A stretch of 64,000 nucleotides of DNA from JANQHO01 sp965218075 (GTDB taxonomy: Bacteria; Bacteroidota; Bacteroidia; Flavobacteriales; Schleiferiaceae): contig CBDCJZ010000003.1 of the NCBI GenBank assembly GCA_965218075.1, positions 1,426,001-1,490,000 of the forward strand. The letters are read 5' to 3'. Every line of letters begins with the position of its first letter. The first letter of the stretch is position 1. This document shows, piece after piece, positions 45,645-55,135 of the stretch. A model generated the notes under the pieces. That model saw only the letters and a program-made list of their open reading frames with translations. It was not told the origin of the DNA and did not search any database. The translations under genes were made by a program, and so were the position numbers.

Positions 45645-46845
45645 TTAATTTGCATCATAGTTAGGGGGGAGTATTATAATGTGTTCCCCTCTAGTATTTC
45701 CTGTGCTGTTAATATTTGTAATTTTAGGGTAATAATTAGGTGGGAGCTCTTTTTTCCATATATACATTAACTCACCTTTTCTTTCTGCCGTCTCTACCAT
45801 TTTATCGCTAGGGTCTTGTTCTAAAATCAGCCCTTCCACAGTTGCTGTCTCTTTTTCCATACTTTCCCCATAGTTCCCTGACCATAGCTGGATTCACTTG
45901 GTTGCCCGTTTTAACTGAAAATACCATCGTTCCCCATCTATCATTTCCTTTCCCATCTTGTCCTAAATGAATTGTTAACTTACCATCTACCCCTCCATCC
46001 CCGCTCTGCCTTTTATTAGGAAAGCCTCTTATTTCTCGGATAAGAAAACCCTGCTTTTAAAAAGGGTCGAGCTTATCGTAAGCATTTTTGCTTTCAGGCT
46101 TGCCCTCTATCGAGATATTCTGATTCTTTATAGCCTAAACATCTATCCTTTAATCTACCCTCTATTACTTCTATAGCTAGTGGACTTATATCTATTCCTG
46201 TCCGTTTCCTAATCTAATTTTATCGATGCTTCTAACGTAGTTCTACATCCGCAAAAGGGATCCAAAACAGTGTCGCCTTTATTGGAACTGGCTTTGATAA
46301 TCTGTTCTAATAGCTTCACTGGCTTTTGTGTGGTAAACCTGAGCCTTTCTTTAGACACATTTATAAGAGGTTTGATATCTTCCCATACAATCCCGAACAT
46401 AAACATCAGCAAAGTATTTGCCTTGTTCATCTTTTTGCCTATTAAAAAACGGTTTCTCGTAATAGACCCGTTCTTGGATGGGATTGTGGGTATAAGTATG
46501 GGATTTGACGTAAAAAAGCAGGATATCATGTTTTCGTGTCCAATATTTCTGACCGACACTACCCGTGCGATATGGCCATACAATTTCATTTCGGAGAATG
46601 CTTTTTGCTGAACAGTCTTACACCTTCCCTTATATATCATAGTTATAGACTCGATTGGAATTAAAAGGCGGGTCTAAATATATCAGGTCTACTTTTACAC
46701 CCAGATCAATGAGCTTTTGCATAGCCTCTTTACAATCTGACCTATAAAGTATGGTTTGATTAAGGTCTTGTATAATTAAATTTTCTATAGAATTAGCTAT
46801 CAACCCATCCTGTTTAAGGCGTTGAAGAACATTTGACTTCTGCAA
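45645..46845 (-). pseudogene. DNA adenine methyltransferase-endonuclease fusion gene, decayed copy 2
   Basis: Minus-strand segments in order: LQRLKQDGLIANSIENLIIQ, the catalytic motif IV VDLIYLDPPFNSNRVYN, then after a break MIYKGRCKTVQQKAFSEM. A large deletion follows, with a target-recognition-like piece in another frame (KHDILLFYVKSHTYTHNP). Next come VWEDIKPLINVSKERLRFTTQKPVKLL and the SAM motif GDTVLDPFCGCRTT. A Mrr-like nuclease domain follows (SGDGGVDGKLTIHLGQD, MVFSVKTGN with its catalytic-type lysine), ending GLILEQDPSDKMVETAERKG and a stop at 45645. DPPF indicates N6-adenine methylation. This copy keeps the N-terminus that copy 1 lacks. Several frameshifts make it non-functional. 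Confidence 0.8.
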
Positions 46846-46998
46846 ACATCTCTATTATTGTATTCACATTTGTGCATTTTAGTGATTATTTTTGATCAAA
46901 TAACAACATTATCAAATAAAAATCAAGTAAATAAAGGGTTATTGCGAAAATAAGCTTAGAAACAGGCTTAACCAATTACGTAACAAGTACAAAACTGC

Positions 46999-47099
46999 TC
47001 TAAATTTACGTTCTGAAAAGCACTTCAGTTTTATTTAGGATGTATTTTTCATAGAATTACAACTAAATTACAAAGATATTATCCTTCTAAGTTAGCCAT
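46999..47099 (+). repeat. 101-base dispersed repeat, copy B
   Basis: Same block order and same overall length as the copy at 23511-23611, with scattered substitutions and compensating gaps. It sits between methyltransferase copy 2 and the nucleotidyltransferase gene. Confidence 0.6.
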
Positions 47100-47106
47100 A
47101 GGGTTT

Positions 47107-48516
47107 TTATGACCTGGAATTTAATCCTAATTCATTTCCCTTTTTCAGCATAAATTCACGGGCTGCTTTGTAATTATTTTGGATTTCACCTTCTAGTATA
47201 GCCTCCTTAATAGCTTCTTTAATAATGCCTATTTCCTTGCCGGGGCTAAGTTGAAAAGCTTCCATTATCTCCGTTCCGTTAATAGGCGGTTGCCAGTTTC
47301 GAAGGTGATCTTTTTCTTCTACTCGTCTCAGGGTTTCTCGTACTTCCCGAAAATTTTGCAAAAACTTTTCTCTCTTCTTTTGACTACGGGTAGTGATATC
47401 AGATTCACATAATATCATCAAATCCTCCAAATGTTCCCCAGCATCAAGAAGAAGTCTGCGAGCAGCACTATCGGTAGCCTGATTTCCAGCAACAGCTATA
47501 GGCCTGCTACTTAATCTGATCAGCAACTGAACATACTTGAAGGGCTCTCCCAATGGGAAACGCAAACGCTTAAAAATGGCATACACCATCTTGGAGCCTA
47601 CAAATTCGTGATTGTGAAAAGTCCAGCCAATATCTTCAATAAACTTTTTAGTTATAGGTTTTCCAATGTCGTGAAAAAGAGCAACATAGCGCAACCAAAG
47701 ATTTTCAGAACGTTCGGATGCATTGTCCACCACCTGTAGAGTATGATAAAAATTATCCTTATGTGATTGGCCTTCAATTTCCTCGATACCCTGTAGATCT
47801 GCTATTTCAGGCATAAATTGTTTGAGTAATCCCGTTTCGAATAAAAGTTTAAGACCTATGGAAGGTTTGGGAGTGAGCATTATTTTATGCAATTCATCCA
47901 GAATGCGCTCCGCACTAACAATAGATAAGCGATTAGCTTTTTTTTTGACAGCCTCTAGGTTGGTAGGATAAATCTTAAAATTGAGCTGGGTAGCAAAACG
48001 TATAGCCCGCATCATTCGCAAGGGGTCGTCTGAATAAGTTATATGGGGATCTATGGGAGTACGGATAATACCTTTTTCCAAGTCATTCTTTCCGTTAAAA
48101 GGATCGATCAGTTCACCGTAGGAATCTCGGTTAAGGCTGATACCCATAGCATTAATAGTAAAATCCCTTCGGTTCAGATCATCTTGTAGAGTGCCGTCTT
48201 CTATTACGGGTTTGCGACTATCACGTCGGTAACTTTCTTTGCGGGCGCCAACAAATTCTAATTCATAGTCTTCAAATTTAATCTGAGCTGTACCAAAGTT
48301 TTTAAAGTAGCTAACTTTTGGTTTTCTGAGCTTTTCCGCTACTTTTTTGGCCAATTCAATGCCGCTGCCAACCGCTACAAAGTCTATGTCTCTAGGCTCC
48401 TTGCGTCTGAGGATTTTATCCCTTACATAACCGCCGACCACATGAGCATTTAATCCTAGTTCATCAGAGGCTTTACTTACAACATGGAATATTTCGTGGT
48501 CAACAAGTTCTTTCAT
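47107..48516 (-). CDS. CCA-adding-type tRNA nucleotidyltransferase with HD domain
   Basis: Adds or repairs the 3' CCA of tRNAs, needed here because the tRNA-Leu in the window does not encode CCA. The polymerase head has GGYVRDKILRRKEPRDIDFVA, with the two metal-binding aspartates in RDIDF. An RRDFTINAMG motif, the nucleotide-selecting segment (YSDDPLRMMRAIRFA) and a C-terminal HD phosphohydrolase domain (ALFHDIGKP) follow. About 470 residues. I prefer the ATG at 48516 (MKELVDHEIF); an ATG eleven codons upstream (48549) is possible. Poly(A) polymerase activity cannot be excluded from sequence. Confidence 0.9.
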   Translation of the reverse strand: MKELVDHEIFHVVSKASDELGLNAHVVGGYVRDKILRRKEPRDIDFVAVGSGIELAKKVAEKLRKPKVSYFKNFGTAQIKFEDYELEFVGARKESYRRDSRKPVIEDGTLQDDLNRRDFTINAMGISLNRDSYGELIDPFNGKNDLEKGIIRTPIDPHITYSDDPLRMMRAIRFATQLNFKIYPTNLEAVKKKANRLSIVSAERILDELHKIMLTPKPSIGLKLLFETGLLKQFMPEIADLQGIEEIEGQSHKDNFYHTLQVVDNASERSENLWLRYVALFHDIGKPITKKFIEDIGWTFHNHEFVGSKMVYAIFKRLRFPLGEPFKYVQLLIRLSSRPIAVAGNQATDSAARRLLLDAGEHLEDLMILCESDITTRSQKKREKFLQNFREVRETLRRVEEKDHLRNWQPPINGTEIMEAFQLSPGKEIGIIKEAIKEAILEGEIQNNYKAAREFMLKKGNELGLNSRS

Positions 48517-48549
48517 TGTAGCTTTACCACTTAGGAAATACTTGTTCAA

Positions 48550-48890
48550 GATGACTATCTAAAATCACCAATACAATCAAAATGATGTAAATGATTATTT
48601 GAATAAGTTTTTACTTTTAGTTATATCTGGTTGACTTTCAATTTTCTACTACTCAATACCACAACATAAATCAAGGAAAAAATCAAGAAACATCTGTATA
48701 TGTCTTTTGGGTTGCTTCTAATCAAATTGCAAAATAACTTACACCTGCTTTTTTCTTGTCCTTGAGATCGAGGTATTACAATTAGTAACCTAGCTTTAGC
48801 GATACAAAGACAATAAGGAAATATAAAAACAAACTTTAACAATGTACTTTAGTTATTTCAAGGATACGAAAGTACGGAGAACAAGGTATT
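48550..48890. other. Intergenic stretch, no supported gene
   Basis: AT-rich sequence between two same-strand genes. A 73-codon minus-strand frame (48621-48842) is hydrophobic and unlike any family I know. I treat it as chance. Confidence 0.5.
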
Positions 48891-49985
48891 TTACAAGCTA
48901 AGCTTTAGGACTTCGCGATATACGGCCAGTACTTTCCGAGCCATATTTTCTTTACTGAATGATTGTACAGTATGAAGTGCTTTATGTACCAGTTTCTGAC
49001 GTAGTTCGGGCTGTTCGAGCAATTGTAGACAATATTGTGCCAGTTTATCGGGATTTTTTCTCTCAGCCATCATGCCGTTTTGGCCATGACTGATAAGTTC
49101 GGGTATCCCTCCGACATTAGAAGTTACTACTGCTACTCTTGCTGCAAAAGCGTCCAGAATGGTGGTGCCCAGTCCCTCCTTCTCGGAGGGAAACAAAAGA
49201 ATATCGAGCGAAGGTAACACCCGATAGATATCGTTGCGGAAACCCGTAAAAGTAAAATGAGAAGCCAATCCTTTTTGTTGGACCAAAGTTGTTATCTCAC
49301 TGCGTTGATCGCCATCTCCTATCACAAAAAAGTGCACCTGCTGAGTTTTTTGGAGGATTTTTTGAGCAATGGCCACAAAGGTGAAATAGTCTTTCTGTTG
49401 AGTAATAGCGGCTACATTTCCAATTAGCGATTTAGATGAATGTATACCAAATTCCTTTCGGAGCAAATTTGAGTTACGATCAAATTTTTCTAGGTCAATA
49501 CCTCCGTAGACAACTATCGACCTGCTGTGATCTTCTAATTTTTTGTCTAGGATACGTTTGACCTCATGTGAGACACAAATAATTTTTTTGACTTGTGAGT
49601 GATTGTATTTGTAATGCGAGGCAACGGAATTTTTTACCGAATAATCCACCCTGCGATGTAACACGATAGGGGTTTTCATGCCAAATAAACGAGCAGCCAT
49701 TATACCAAAAGTATGGGCGTGCGAATCATGGAGATGAACGATGTCGCTTTTTTCGATCCTTGCGATTCGGACTAGCCTATGTGCAAAACTCAAATCCAGA
49801 GGGGTTCTTTTCTTAAGTCCTATACAGGGTAGTCCTTCTTTTTGGCAAAAAGCTTCCAAACGGCCTTTTTTACGACAAACTATCACTTGTTCCATTCCTT
49901 CCTTATGAATCTCAAGGCATAGATAAGCGATTTGCTGTTCGCCACCACGCCAGTCTAAAAGTGTGTTTATGTGAACAATTCTCAT
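48891..49985 (-). CDS. Family 4 glycosyltransferase
   Basis: A 364-residue GT-B enzyme. The N-terminal domain has VHINTLLDWRGGEQQIAYLC, the glycine-rich acceptor-side loop common in LPS-core and capsule enzymes. The C-terminal nucleotide-sugar domain shows LLFPSEKEGLGTTILDAFAARV with the E-x7-E pattern. It ends a run of three glycosyltransferase genes separated by only 2-3 bases, so they form one operon, probably for LPS or a surface glycan. Sugar specificity is not deducible. Confidence 0.88.
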   Translation of the reverse strand: MRIVHINTLLDWRGGEQQIAYLCLEIHKEGMEQVIVCRKKGRLEAFCQKEGLPCIGLKKRTPLDLSFAHRLVRIARIEKSDIVHLHDSHAHTFGIMAARLFGMKTPIVLHRRVDYSVKNSVASHYKYNHSQVKKIICVSHEVKRILDKKLEDHSRSIVVYGGIDLEKFDRNSNLLRKEFGIHSSKSLIGNVAAITQQKDYFTFVAIAQKILQKTQQVHFFVIGDGDQRSEITTLVQQKGLASHFTFTGFRNDIYRVLPSLDILLFPSEKEGLGTTILDAFAARVAVVTSNVGGIPELISHGQNGMMAERKNPDKLAQYCLQLLEQPELRQKLVHKALHTVQSFSKENMARKVLAVYREVLKLSL

Positions 49986-49987
49986 TT

Positions 49988-50743
49988 TTAGCTTAGCTTT
50001 TCCCCCTGTTGGATACGCCAGATTTTTACCGCCCGGATAAAAAGGTAATTGCTGTGTTGCAAAGCTAGTACCAAGCCTATCTTTCCATCAAGCATACCCA
50101 ACTTGAGAAAGTATTTCTCAAAGAAGCCATAAAAAGGTTTTAGTAGTAGATGATACGCACTTATTCTTTTCACTTTTTCAATTCGGTCATAAGCTCCCCA
50201 AGTGGAATAACGATAACTTTTGGCCAAGTAGTGATCAAGTCCGCGATAGGTATAATGATCGATTTTGCTTTTGAGATAGCCTATATTTCCGTTAACTATC
50301 ATTTCCGAATGCACATGGGTTTCTTCGTAGCGACATTTGCTTTTCCGCAACAGACGGATCACTTTGTCGCCTTGCCAATCACTGTAATTTATTTTTTTGC
50401 CCATCAGGTAATTTTGTCGATAAATCCAATAAGCATCTTTCTGGGGATTTTTCAACACTTCCTGAATTTCTTTGTATAGGACTGTATTGATGCGTTCATC
50501 AGCGTCTATCAATAAAACCCATTCATGGCTAGCTTGGGGTATAGCCCAGTTTTTTTGAGAGGCCGAGTTTTGATATTCTCGCTGTATAATAAAATCTGTA
50601 TATTTTTGGGCTATCTCTATGGTTTGATCGGTGCTAAATGAATCTACTACCATAATCTCGTCTGCAAAAAATACAGATTGCAACACTTTGTCAATGTTAT
50701 ATTCCTCATTTCTGGTAGGTATTATTACTGTGAGTTTCTCCAT
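49988..50743 (-). CDS. Family 2 glycosyltransferase, LPS-core (WaaE/KdtX-like) type
   Basis: A 251-residue protein with LTVIIPTRNEEYNIDKVL, IMVVDSFSTDQTIEIA, ASQKNWAIPQASHEWVLLID and the metal-binding DADER. This combination is typical of the WaaE/KdtX branch that adds a hexose to the inner core of LPS. The C-terminus (FYGFFEKYFLKLGMLDG) is an amphipathic membrane-associating region. It is flanked by two family 4 enzymes in the same operon. The branch assignment is inferred from motif similarity. Confidence 0.87.
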   Translation of the reverse strand: MEKLTVIIPTRNEEYNIDKVLQSVFFADEIMVVDSFSTDQTIEIAQKYTDFIIQREYQNSASQKNWAIPQASHEWVLLIDADERINTVLYKEIQEVLKNPQKDAYWIYRQNYLMGKKINYSDWQGDKVIRLLRKSKCRYEETHVHSEMIVNGNIGYLKSKIDHYTYRGLDHYLAKSYRYSTWGAYDRIEKVKRISAYHLLLKPFYGFFEKYFLKLGMLDGKIGLVLALQHSNYLFIRAVKIWRIQQGEKLS

Positions 50744-50746
50744 AAA

Positions 50747-51853
50747 TCAGATTAGAGACTGGTATAATCGGTTCCAATGTTCAGCTATCTTTTTATCTGC
50801 AAAATTTTCGGCAAAGATAAGGCTTGCTCTTGTTAGTTCTTTTTGTAAAGCTTTTGACTGCCACACCCTTTCTATCTGTTTCGTTAATTCTGCTGGCTTT
50901 TGGGTATTTACCAGAATGCTAGATGGCCCGGCTACTTCAGGCAGAGAACTGTTATTGGAAGTAATCACCGGAGTACCACTTATCACGGCTTCAAGAACTG
51001 GGATGCCAAAGCCTTCATAATCGGAAGGATATACAAAAAGTTTGGCTGCCCGATAAAGATGGGCTAACTGTCGGGTATTGCTGACTAAGGGAGTATGAAT
51101 AAGGTGAGCTTTGGCGGCTGGAAATTTAGCTAAATGTTGTTTCCAAAATCTGGTGGGTCGTCCTATCAATACGGCTGGAATTTCTAGTTTTTCAACTGCT
51201 TTTAGGACAAGATGAGGATTTTTGCGCCTTTCCAGGGTCCCCACAAATAAGAGAAATTCTTCCGGTAAGGAATGATGATTTAAAGTTTCCCAGATATCTT
51301 GCTGATCTATTTGCTGGCTAAAGACAGGGTTGCAACTCTGGTAGATTATATCAATATCTTCGGAAGGAATTTTGAGAAAATGATTAATATCCTTGCGAGT
51401 TTGTTCACTAACAGCCACAATGCGTGTGGCTTGCTCACAGGCTTGTTTTACTTTTTTGAAATAAATTTTTCGGTCAATGTATCGATAGAGGCGGGGATAA
51501 CGTAAAAAGATGAAATCATGAACGCTGACTACAGATTTTACTTTTCTCTTTTTCAACCCGGATGGCAATTCCTGACTGAGGCCGTGGAAGATGTCTACCC
51601 TGTCTTTAACAACCTTATCGGAAAGTAAGTACTGTCGCCAAATATTCGACAATAGGACGTTTTGATAAGGCGGTAATATTTCTTTAACCTGAGGACATTG
51701 TTTCTCTAGGGGAATTTCAGCGGATTTGGGATTATAAAGCAAATATTGATTACCTGGATAATGCTCGGTCAGATTTCGAATAAGATTACGCCCAAAATTA
51801 CCCAAACCAACTGCATTGTGAAAAATCCGTTTTGCTTCATAGCCAATGATCAT
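50747..51853 (-). CDS. Family 4 glycosyltransferase (mannosyltransferase-like)
   Basis: A 368-residue GT-B enzyme. Its N-terminus (IGYEAKRIFHNAVGLGNFGRNLI) and the segment VVSVHDFIFLRYPRLY are typical of family 4 mannosyl/rhamnosyl transferases. The donor-site motif is FVYPSDYEGFGIPVLEAVISG, with both conserved glutamates. First gene of the glycosyltransferase run; the dihydroorotase-like gene ends 9 bases upstream, so one long transcript from the BatA-type gene is plausible. Confidence 0.88.
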   Translation of the reverse strand: MIIGYEAKRIFHNAVGLGNFGRNLIRNLTEHYPGNQYLLYNPKSAEIPLEKQCPQVKEILPPYQNVLLSNIWRQYLLSDKVVKDRVDIFHGLSQELPSGLKKRKVKSVVSVHDFIFLRYPRLYRYIDRKIYFKKVKQACEQATRIVAVSEQTRKDINHFLKIPSEDIDIIYQSCNPVFSQQIDQQDIWETLNHHSLPEEFLLFVGTLERRKNPHLVLKAVEKLEIPAVLIGRPTRFWKQHLAKFPAAKAHLIHTPLVSNTRQLAHLYRAAKLFVYPSDYEGFGIPVLEAVISGTPVITSNNSSLPEVAGPSSILVNTQKPAELTKQIERVWQSKALQKELTRASLIFAENFADKKIAEHWNRLYQSLI

Positions 51854-51862
51854 AAGATTAAG

Positions 51863-53128
51863 TTAACTTAACCAGACTAAAACGCCATTATTGATGGTAC
51901 CCAAAACTCTTCCTTTCAGTTTTTTACCAATAAACGGGCTGTTAAAAGATTTGCTTTCGAGCATTTCTTTCTGGAAAGTATATTCTATATCTGGATTAAA
52001 AAGACTTATTTCAGCTTGTCGTCCTTCGTTAATTACGGGGACTTCAAGCTGTAGGATTTTTCTCGGGTTTATTGCTATAAGCTCGATTACTTTACTCAAA
52101 GATAGATGTCCCTTTAACTGGTTCCATAAAGCCCCAAAAAAACTTTCTAGGGTAATCATTCCAAAAGCAGCCCGGTCAAATTCGCAGTGTTTGTTTTCTA
52201 TATCTATCGGAGTATGGTCAGAGGCTACGGCTTGTATCATACCTTCTTTGAGGGCTTGTATTAAGGCTGCGTGATCCTCTTTACTACGCAAAGGAGGTAA
52301 AGTTTTCAGATTGGTGTCATAATCTGAAAGGTCTTTATCTGTAAAAAAGAGGTTAGCTATTGATATATCGGCGGTGTAGTTATTAGCAGAACGTAGAATG
52401 TCAAGGGATTGCCGTGAAGAAATTCCCATAAAGTGAATAGCTGTTTCCGTATACTCTGCCAGTCGCAAATCTCTTAGTATTTGCGTTTCCTCTGCTAAAG
52501 CGGGAATTCCTTTTAAGCCGATAGAAGTGCTGTTTATCCCTTCGTGCATTTGCCCTTTATAGGCCAGCGACTTATCCATAGAAAAAACATGGATAGGGGG
52601 CGCAAAACTCTTTGCATATAAAAGAGCTAGTTTCATCAAGGCTGCATTGGGAATCGCTTTTTTTCCATGGCTGAAACCCACCGCTCCAGCATTGAACATA
52701 TCGTGCATTTCGCTAAGCTCTTCTCCTTTTAAGCCTTTGGAAAAAGCGCCATAAGGGTATACACTTATCGGATAACCACCAGCTTTTGTATATATGTATT
52801 CAATGTCGGCTTTGGAGTCAATAACTGGTTCGGTTTCAGGTGATAAAGCTATCCCGGTGAACCCCCCTTTTATAGCCGCATTAATACCGCTTTTAATATC
52901 TTCTCGGTGCTCGTTTCCCGGATCGCAAAAGTTGGCCCTGAGATCAAACCATCCTGGACTTAGATGAAGGTTTTCTCCTTGTATGATTTTACAATTTTCG
53001 CCGGAAAGACCAATGTCGATTTTTACAATAATATTATCCTCTATCAAAAGATCGCAAGACTTCCCATCATGAGGAGAATTGGGGTCAACTACTTTGGCAT
53101 TTCGGATGAGTATTTTAGAAGCATTCAT
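51863..53128 (-). CDS. Dihydroorotase-like amidohydrolase lacking the HxH metal motif
   Basis: A 421-residue amidohydrolase-fold protein of the dihydroorotase family (PGWFDLRANFCDPGNEHREDI, GFTGIALSPETEPVID, LKGIPALAEETQILRDLRL, VASDHTPIDIE). Where active enzymes read DxHVHxREPG, this protein has DLRANFCDPG, so both first-metal histidines are gone, and the later HCED-type histidine is replaced (FSMDKSL). The C-terminal aspartate region SDHTP is kept. Bacteroidota members of this branch, as I recall, often share the loss. It may be a non-catalytic partner of aspartate transcarbamoylase or use altered chemistry. It starts immediately after the stop of the BatA-type gene. Confidence 0.8.
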   Translation of the reverse strand: MNASKILIRNAKVVDPNSPHDGKSCDLLIEDNIIVKIDIGLSGENCKIIQGENLHLSPGWFDLRANFCDPGNEHREDIKSGINAAIKGGFTGIALSPETEPVIDSKADIEYIYTKAGGYPISVYPYGAFSKGLKGEELSEMHDMFNAGAVGFSHGKKAIPNAALMKLALLYAKSFAPPIHVFSMDKSLAYKGQMHEGINSTSIGLKGIPALAEETQILRDLRLAEYTETAIHFMGISSRQSLDILRSANNYTADISIANLFFTDKDLSDYDTNLKTLPPLRSKEDHAALIQALKEGMIQAVASDHTPIDIENKHCEFDRAAFGMITLESFFGALWNQLKGHLSLSKVIELIAINPRKILQLEVPVINEGRQAEISLFNPDIEYTFQKEMLESKSFNSPFIGKKLKGRVLGTINNGVLVWLS

Positions 53129-55135
53129 CTATTTGAGGAATTTGAGTAATATCATTTCAATCAGCAGGAAAAAGAGGGACGCCATTAAAAACCATTTCCA
53201 CAAAGCCATGCCTTGGTACATGCTTTTGATGTCCTGCCTGATGTTTTCCGTATTAGTCAGAATAGCATTATTATTGGCAGAGTAAATTTTCCTGATTTGT
53301 TTTTCTGAGAGAAACTCCCATATACTCTCTCTCTTATCTGCATTGATAGCAAGGTATCCTAAAAGCTCATCATTTTGTCGCACAGGATAAAAGCCTATTT
53401 CTATTTGTGAAGGTATTCCAAAAAGGCTGATCTCCTTGCCTTTACTACGCTGTTCTGGGATAACTATCTCTTTCCCATTAAGAATTTGAAGAGGACTATC
53501 CCCGTTTGATATAGCTTTAAACGACTGCAGATTGCCACTGCCTGCTTGGGAATACAAAGGCCGGTTATAACTAGTATAAAGCGCAGCATTTAGCAATATG
53601 GGTGCTGTAACGGGGTGCCGAGCCAGGTTACTAATCTCTTTTTCAAAAGAAGAGGTGAATACTATAATATTACCGTTAGATCGGGGATAGCGAATAATAA
53701 GTGGATCACCGTTTTCCAAACTCAAAAGCTCATACCCTTGAGCAATATTGGCTTTCAGGTAAGCGTTAACTATAGGAAGGCTAGGGTTAGAAGGCTTTTC
53801 CGTAAATACACCTTTAAAGATGGGGTCATCCCATCGTAAAAAAGAGGCTTTAGTTTTGCTTTGGACCTTTATGCTAAAAACAGGAATATCCAAAGAGGCT
53901 AAAAATTGATTAAAGACGTCTGCATTGTCCAAGTCAGGAATAAGCACTACATTATGTCCTTGACTTAAAACCTTTCGTAAAGTTGAGACTAAACCAGATG
54001 GAGCCAGTTGAGGTACGTGAACGATTACTAGTTGATTTTGACTGACGTTACCGTAATCAATAGCTGATTCGTCTACGTAGCGGAAGGCATACAGGCTATC
54101 GTTATACAGTTTTTCAAAGATTTCGTTTTCTTTTCCAATAACGCTTACGGGAGTGGGGTCATTAAGTCCAAAGGAAAAGTAGAAACTATTATCAAAGGTT
54201 GGCTGACCCGCGTCTAGAAATAGTTTTCCCCAGTAGTATTTACGCTCGTCAAATCTGAAGTTAAATTTGAGTATTTTATTTTGCTGGGGAGCTACTTCGA
54301 TCTGACGAGCGGCGATCAATTGATGATCAATTTCAAGCTGTATAGGAATGTTCTTCACTTTTTTATTACTATAATTTTTCACAGAAGCAAAGAACTCCAT
54401 ATTAAAACCAGGTTGAAGAGTCGGGAGATCAAACCAAACGGAATCAACAGTCAAGTTACTCTTATTATTAAGGTGATATAATGGAATAAATTGGCTTTGA
54501 ATATCATTTGTATTTAGACTAACTTCCTTAAACTGCGAGGCCTGGAAATCAGAAATAACAAAAAGTTGTAATTGACCTTTTAAAGGGTTGTCTAGTTTTT
54601 CCCAAGGGTCCTTAGCTCTTTCAAATACTTTATCAAAAGAGCGATAAGAATGAGAAGGAGTAATTGCATCTAGCAGATTGATAGCTTCTCTCTTATTGTA
54701 ATAGCGCTGCTGCTTACCTGAAAAATCATTACTCATAACCTGTATCTGATAACTGTTTGGTAAGGCTTCTATAATTTCAACGGCTTTCTTGCGAGCTTCA
54801 TCTAATAGCACACCCTTGAATTCGGTAGTTTTCATGCTAAGGCTGTTATCCACGTAAATGCTTGCATAGCGACTTTGCCCAACTTTACTACTACCAGTTG
54901 GTAAATAGGGTTGAGCGAAGACCATTACTAAAAACGCAAGAGCCAGCAGGCGGCTTATTAATACCGAGAAGTTTTTCAAACGACTTGCATAAGTCGATTT
55001 TTTCTCTACCTGCCTGAGAAAACGAGTATTACTAAAATAAACAGTTTTATATCTCCTGAAATTGAAAAAGTGAATAATCACCGGAATGATGAGGGCAAAT
55101 AAAGCCCAAATAAATTGCGGGTAGAGGAAATTCAT
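53129..55135 (-). CDS. BatA N-terminal-domain membrane protein with VWA-like domain
   Basis: About 668 residues. I place the start at the ATG at 55133-55135 (MNFLYPQFIWALFALIIPVI), because that begins the defining double-helix BatA N-terminal domain (FNFRRYKTVYFSNTRFL). The apparent 20-residue extension upstream is unlikely. A VWA-like region follows (YASIYVDNSLSMKTTE; DNSLS is a MIDAS-like DxSxS variant), then a large extracytoplasmic region and a C-terminal transmembrane helix (WKWFLMASLFFLLIEMILLKFL). Bat-like proteins are linked to stress tolerance in some bacteria, but the function here is unknown. The stop is directly followed by the dihydroorotase-like ATG. Confidence 0.85.
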   Translation of the reverse strand: MNFLYPQFIWALFALIIPVIIHFFNFRRYKTVYFSNTRFLRQVEKKSTYASRLKNFSVLISRLLALAFLVMVFAQPYLPTGSSKVGQSRYASIYVDNSLSMKTTEFKGVLLDEARKKAVEIIEALPNSYQIQVMSNDFSGKQQRYYNKREAINLLDAITPSHSYRSFDKVFERAKDPWEKLDNPLKGQLQLFVISDFQASQFKEVSLNTNDIQSQFIPLYHLNNKSNLTVDSVWFDLPTLQPGFNMEFFASVKNYSNKKVKNIPIQLEIDHQLIAARQIEVAPQQNKILKFNFRFDERKYYWGKLFLDAGQPTFDNSFYFSFGLNDPTPVSVIGKENEIFEKLYNDSLYAFRYVDESAIDYGNVSQNQLVIVHVPQLAPSGLVSTLRKVLSQGHNVVLIPDLDNADVFNQFLASLDIPVFSIKVQSKTKASFLRWDDPIFKGVFTEKPSNPSLPIVNAYLKANIAQGYELLSLENGDPLIIRYPRSNGNIIVFTSSFEKEISNLARHPVTAPILLNAALYTSYNRPLYSQAGSGNLQSFKAISNGDSPLQILNGKEIVIPEQRSKGKEISLFGIPSQIEIGFYPVRQNDELLGYLAINADKRESIWEFLSEKQIRKIYSANNNAILTNTENIRQDIKSMYQGMALWKWFLMASLFFLLIEMILLKFLK

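Noticed and set aside
48621..48842. 73-codon minus-strand hydrophobic frame
   Set aside because: No start context, coupling or family resemblance. Length is within chance for AT-rich DNA.
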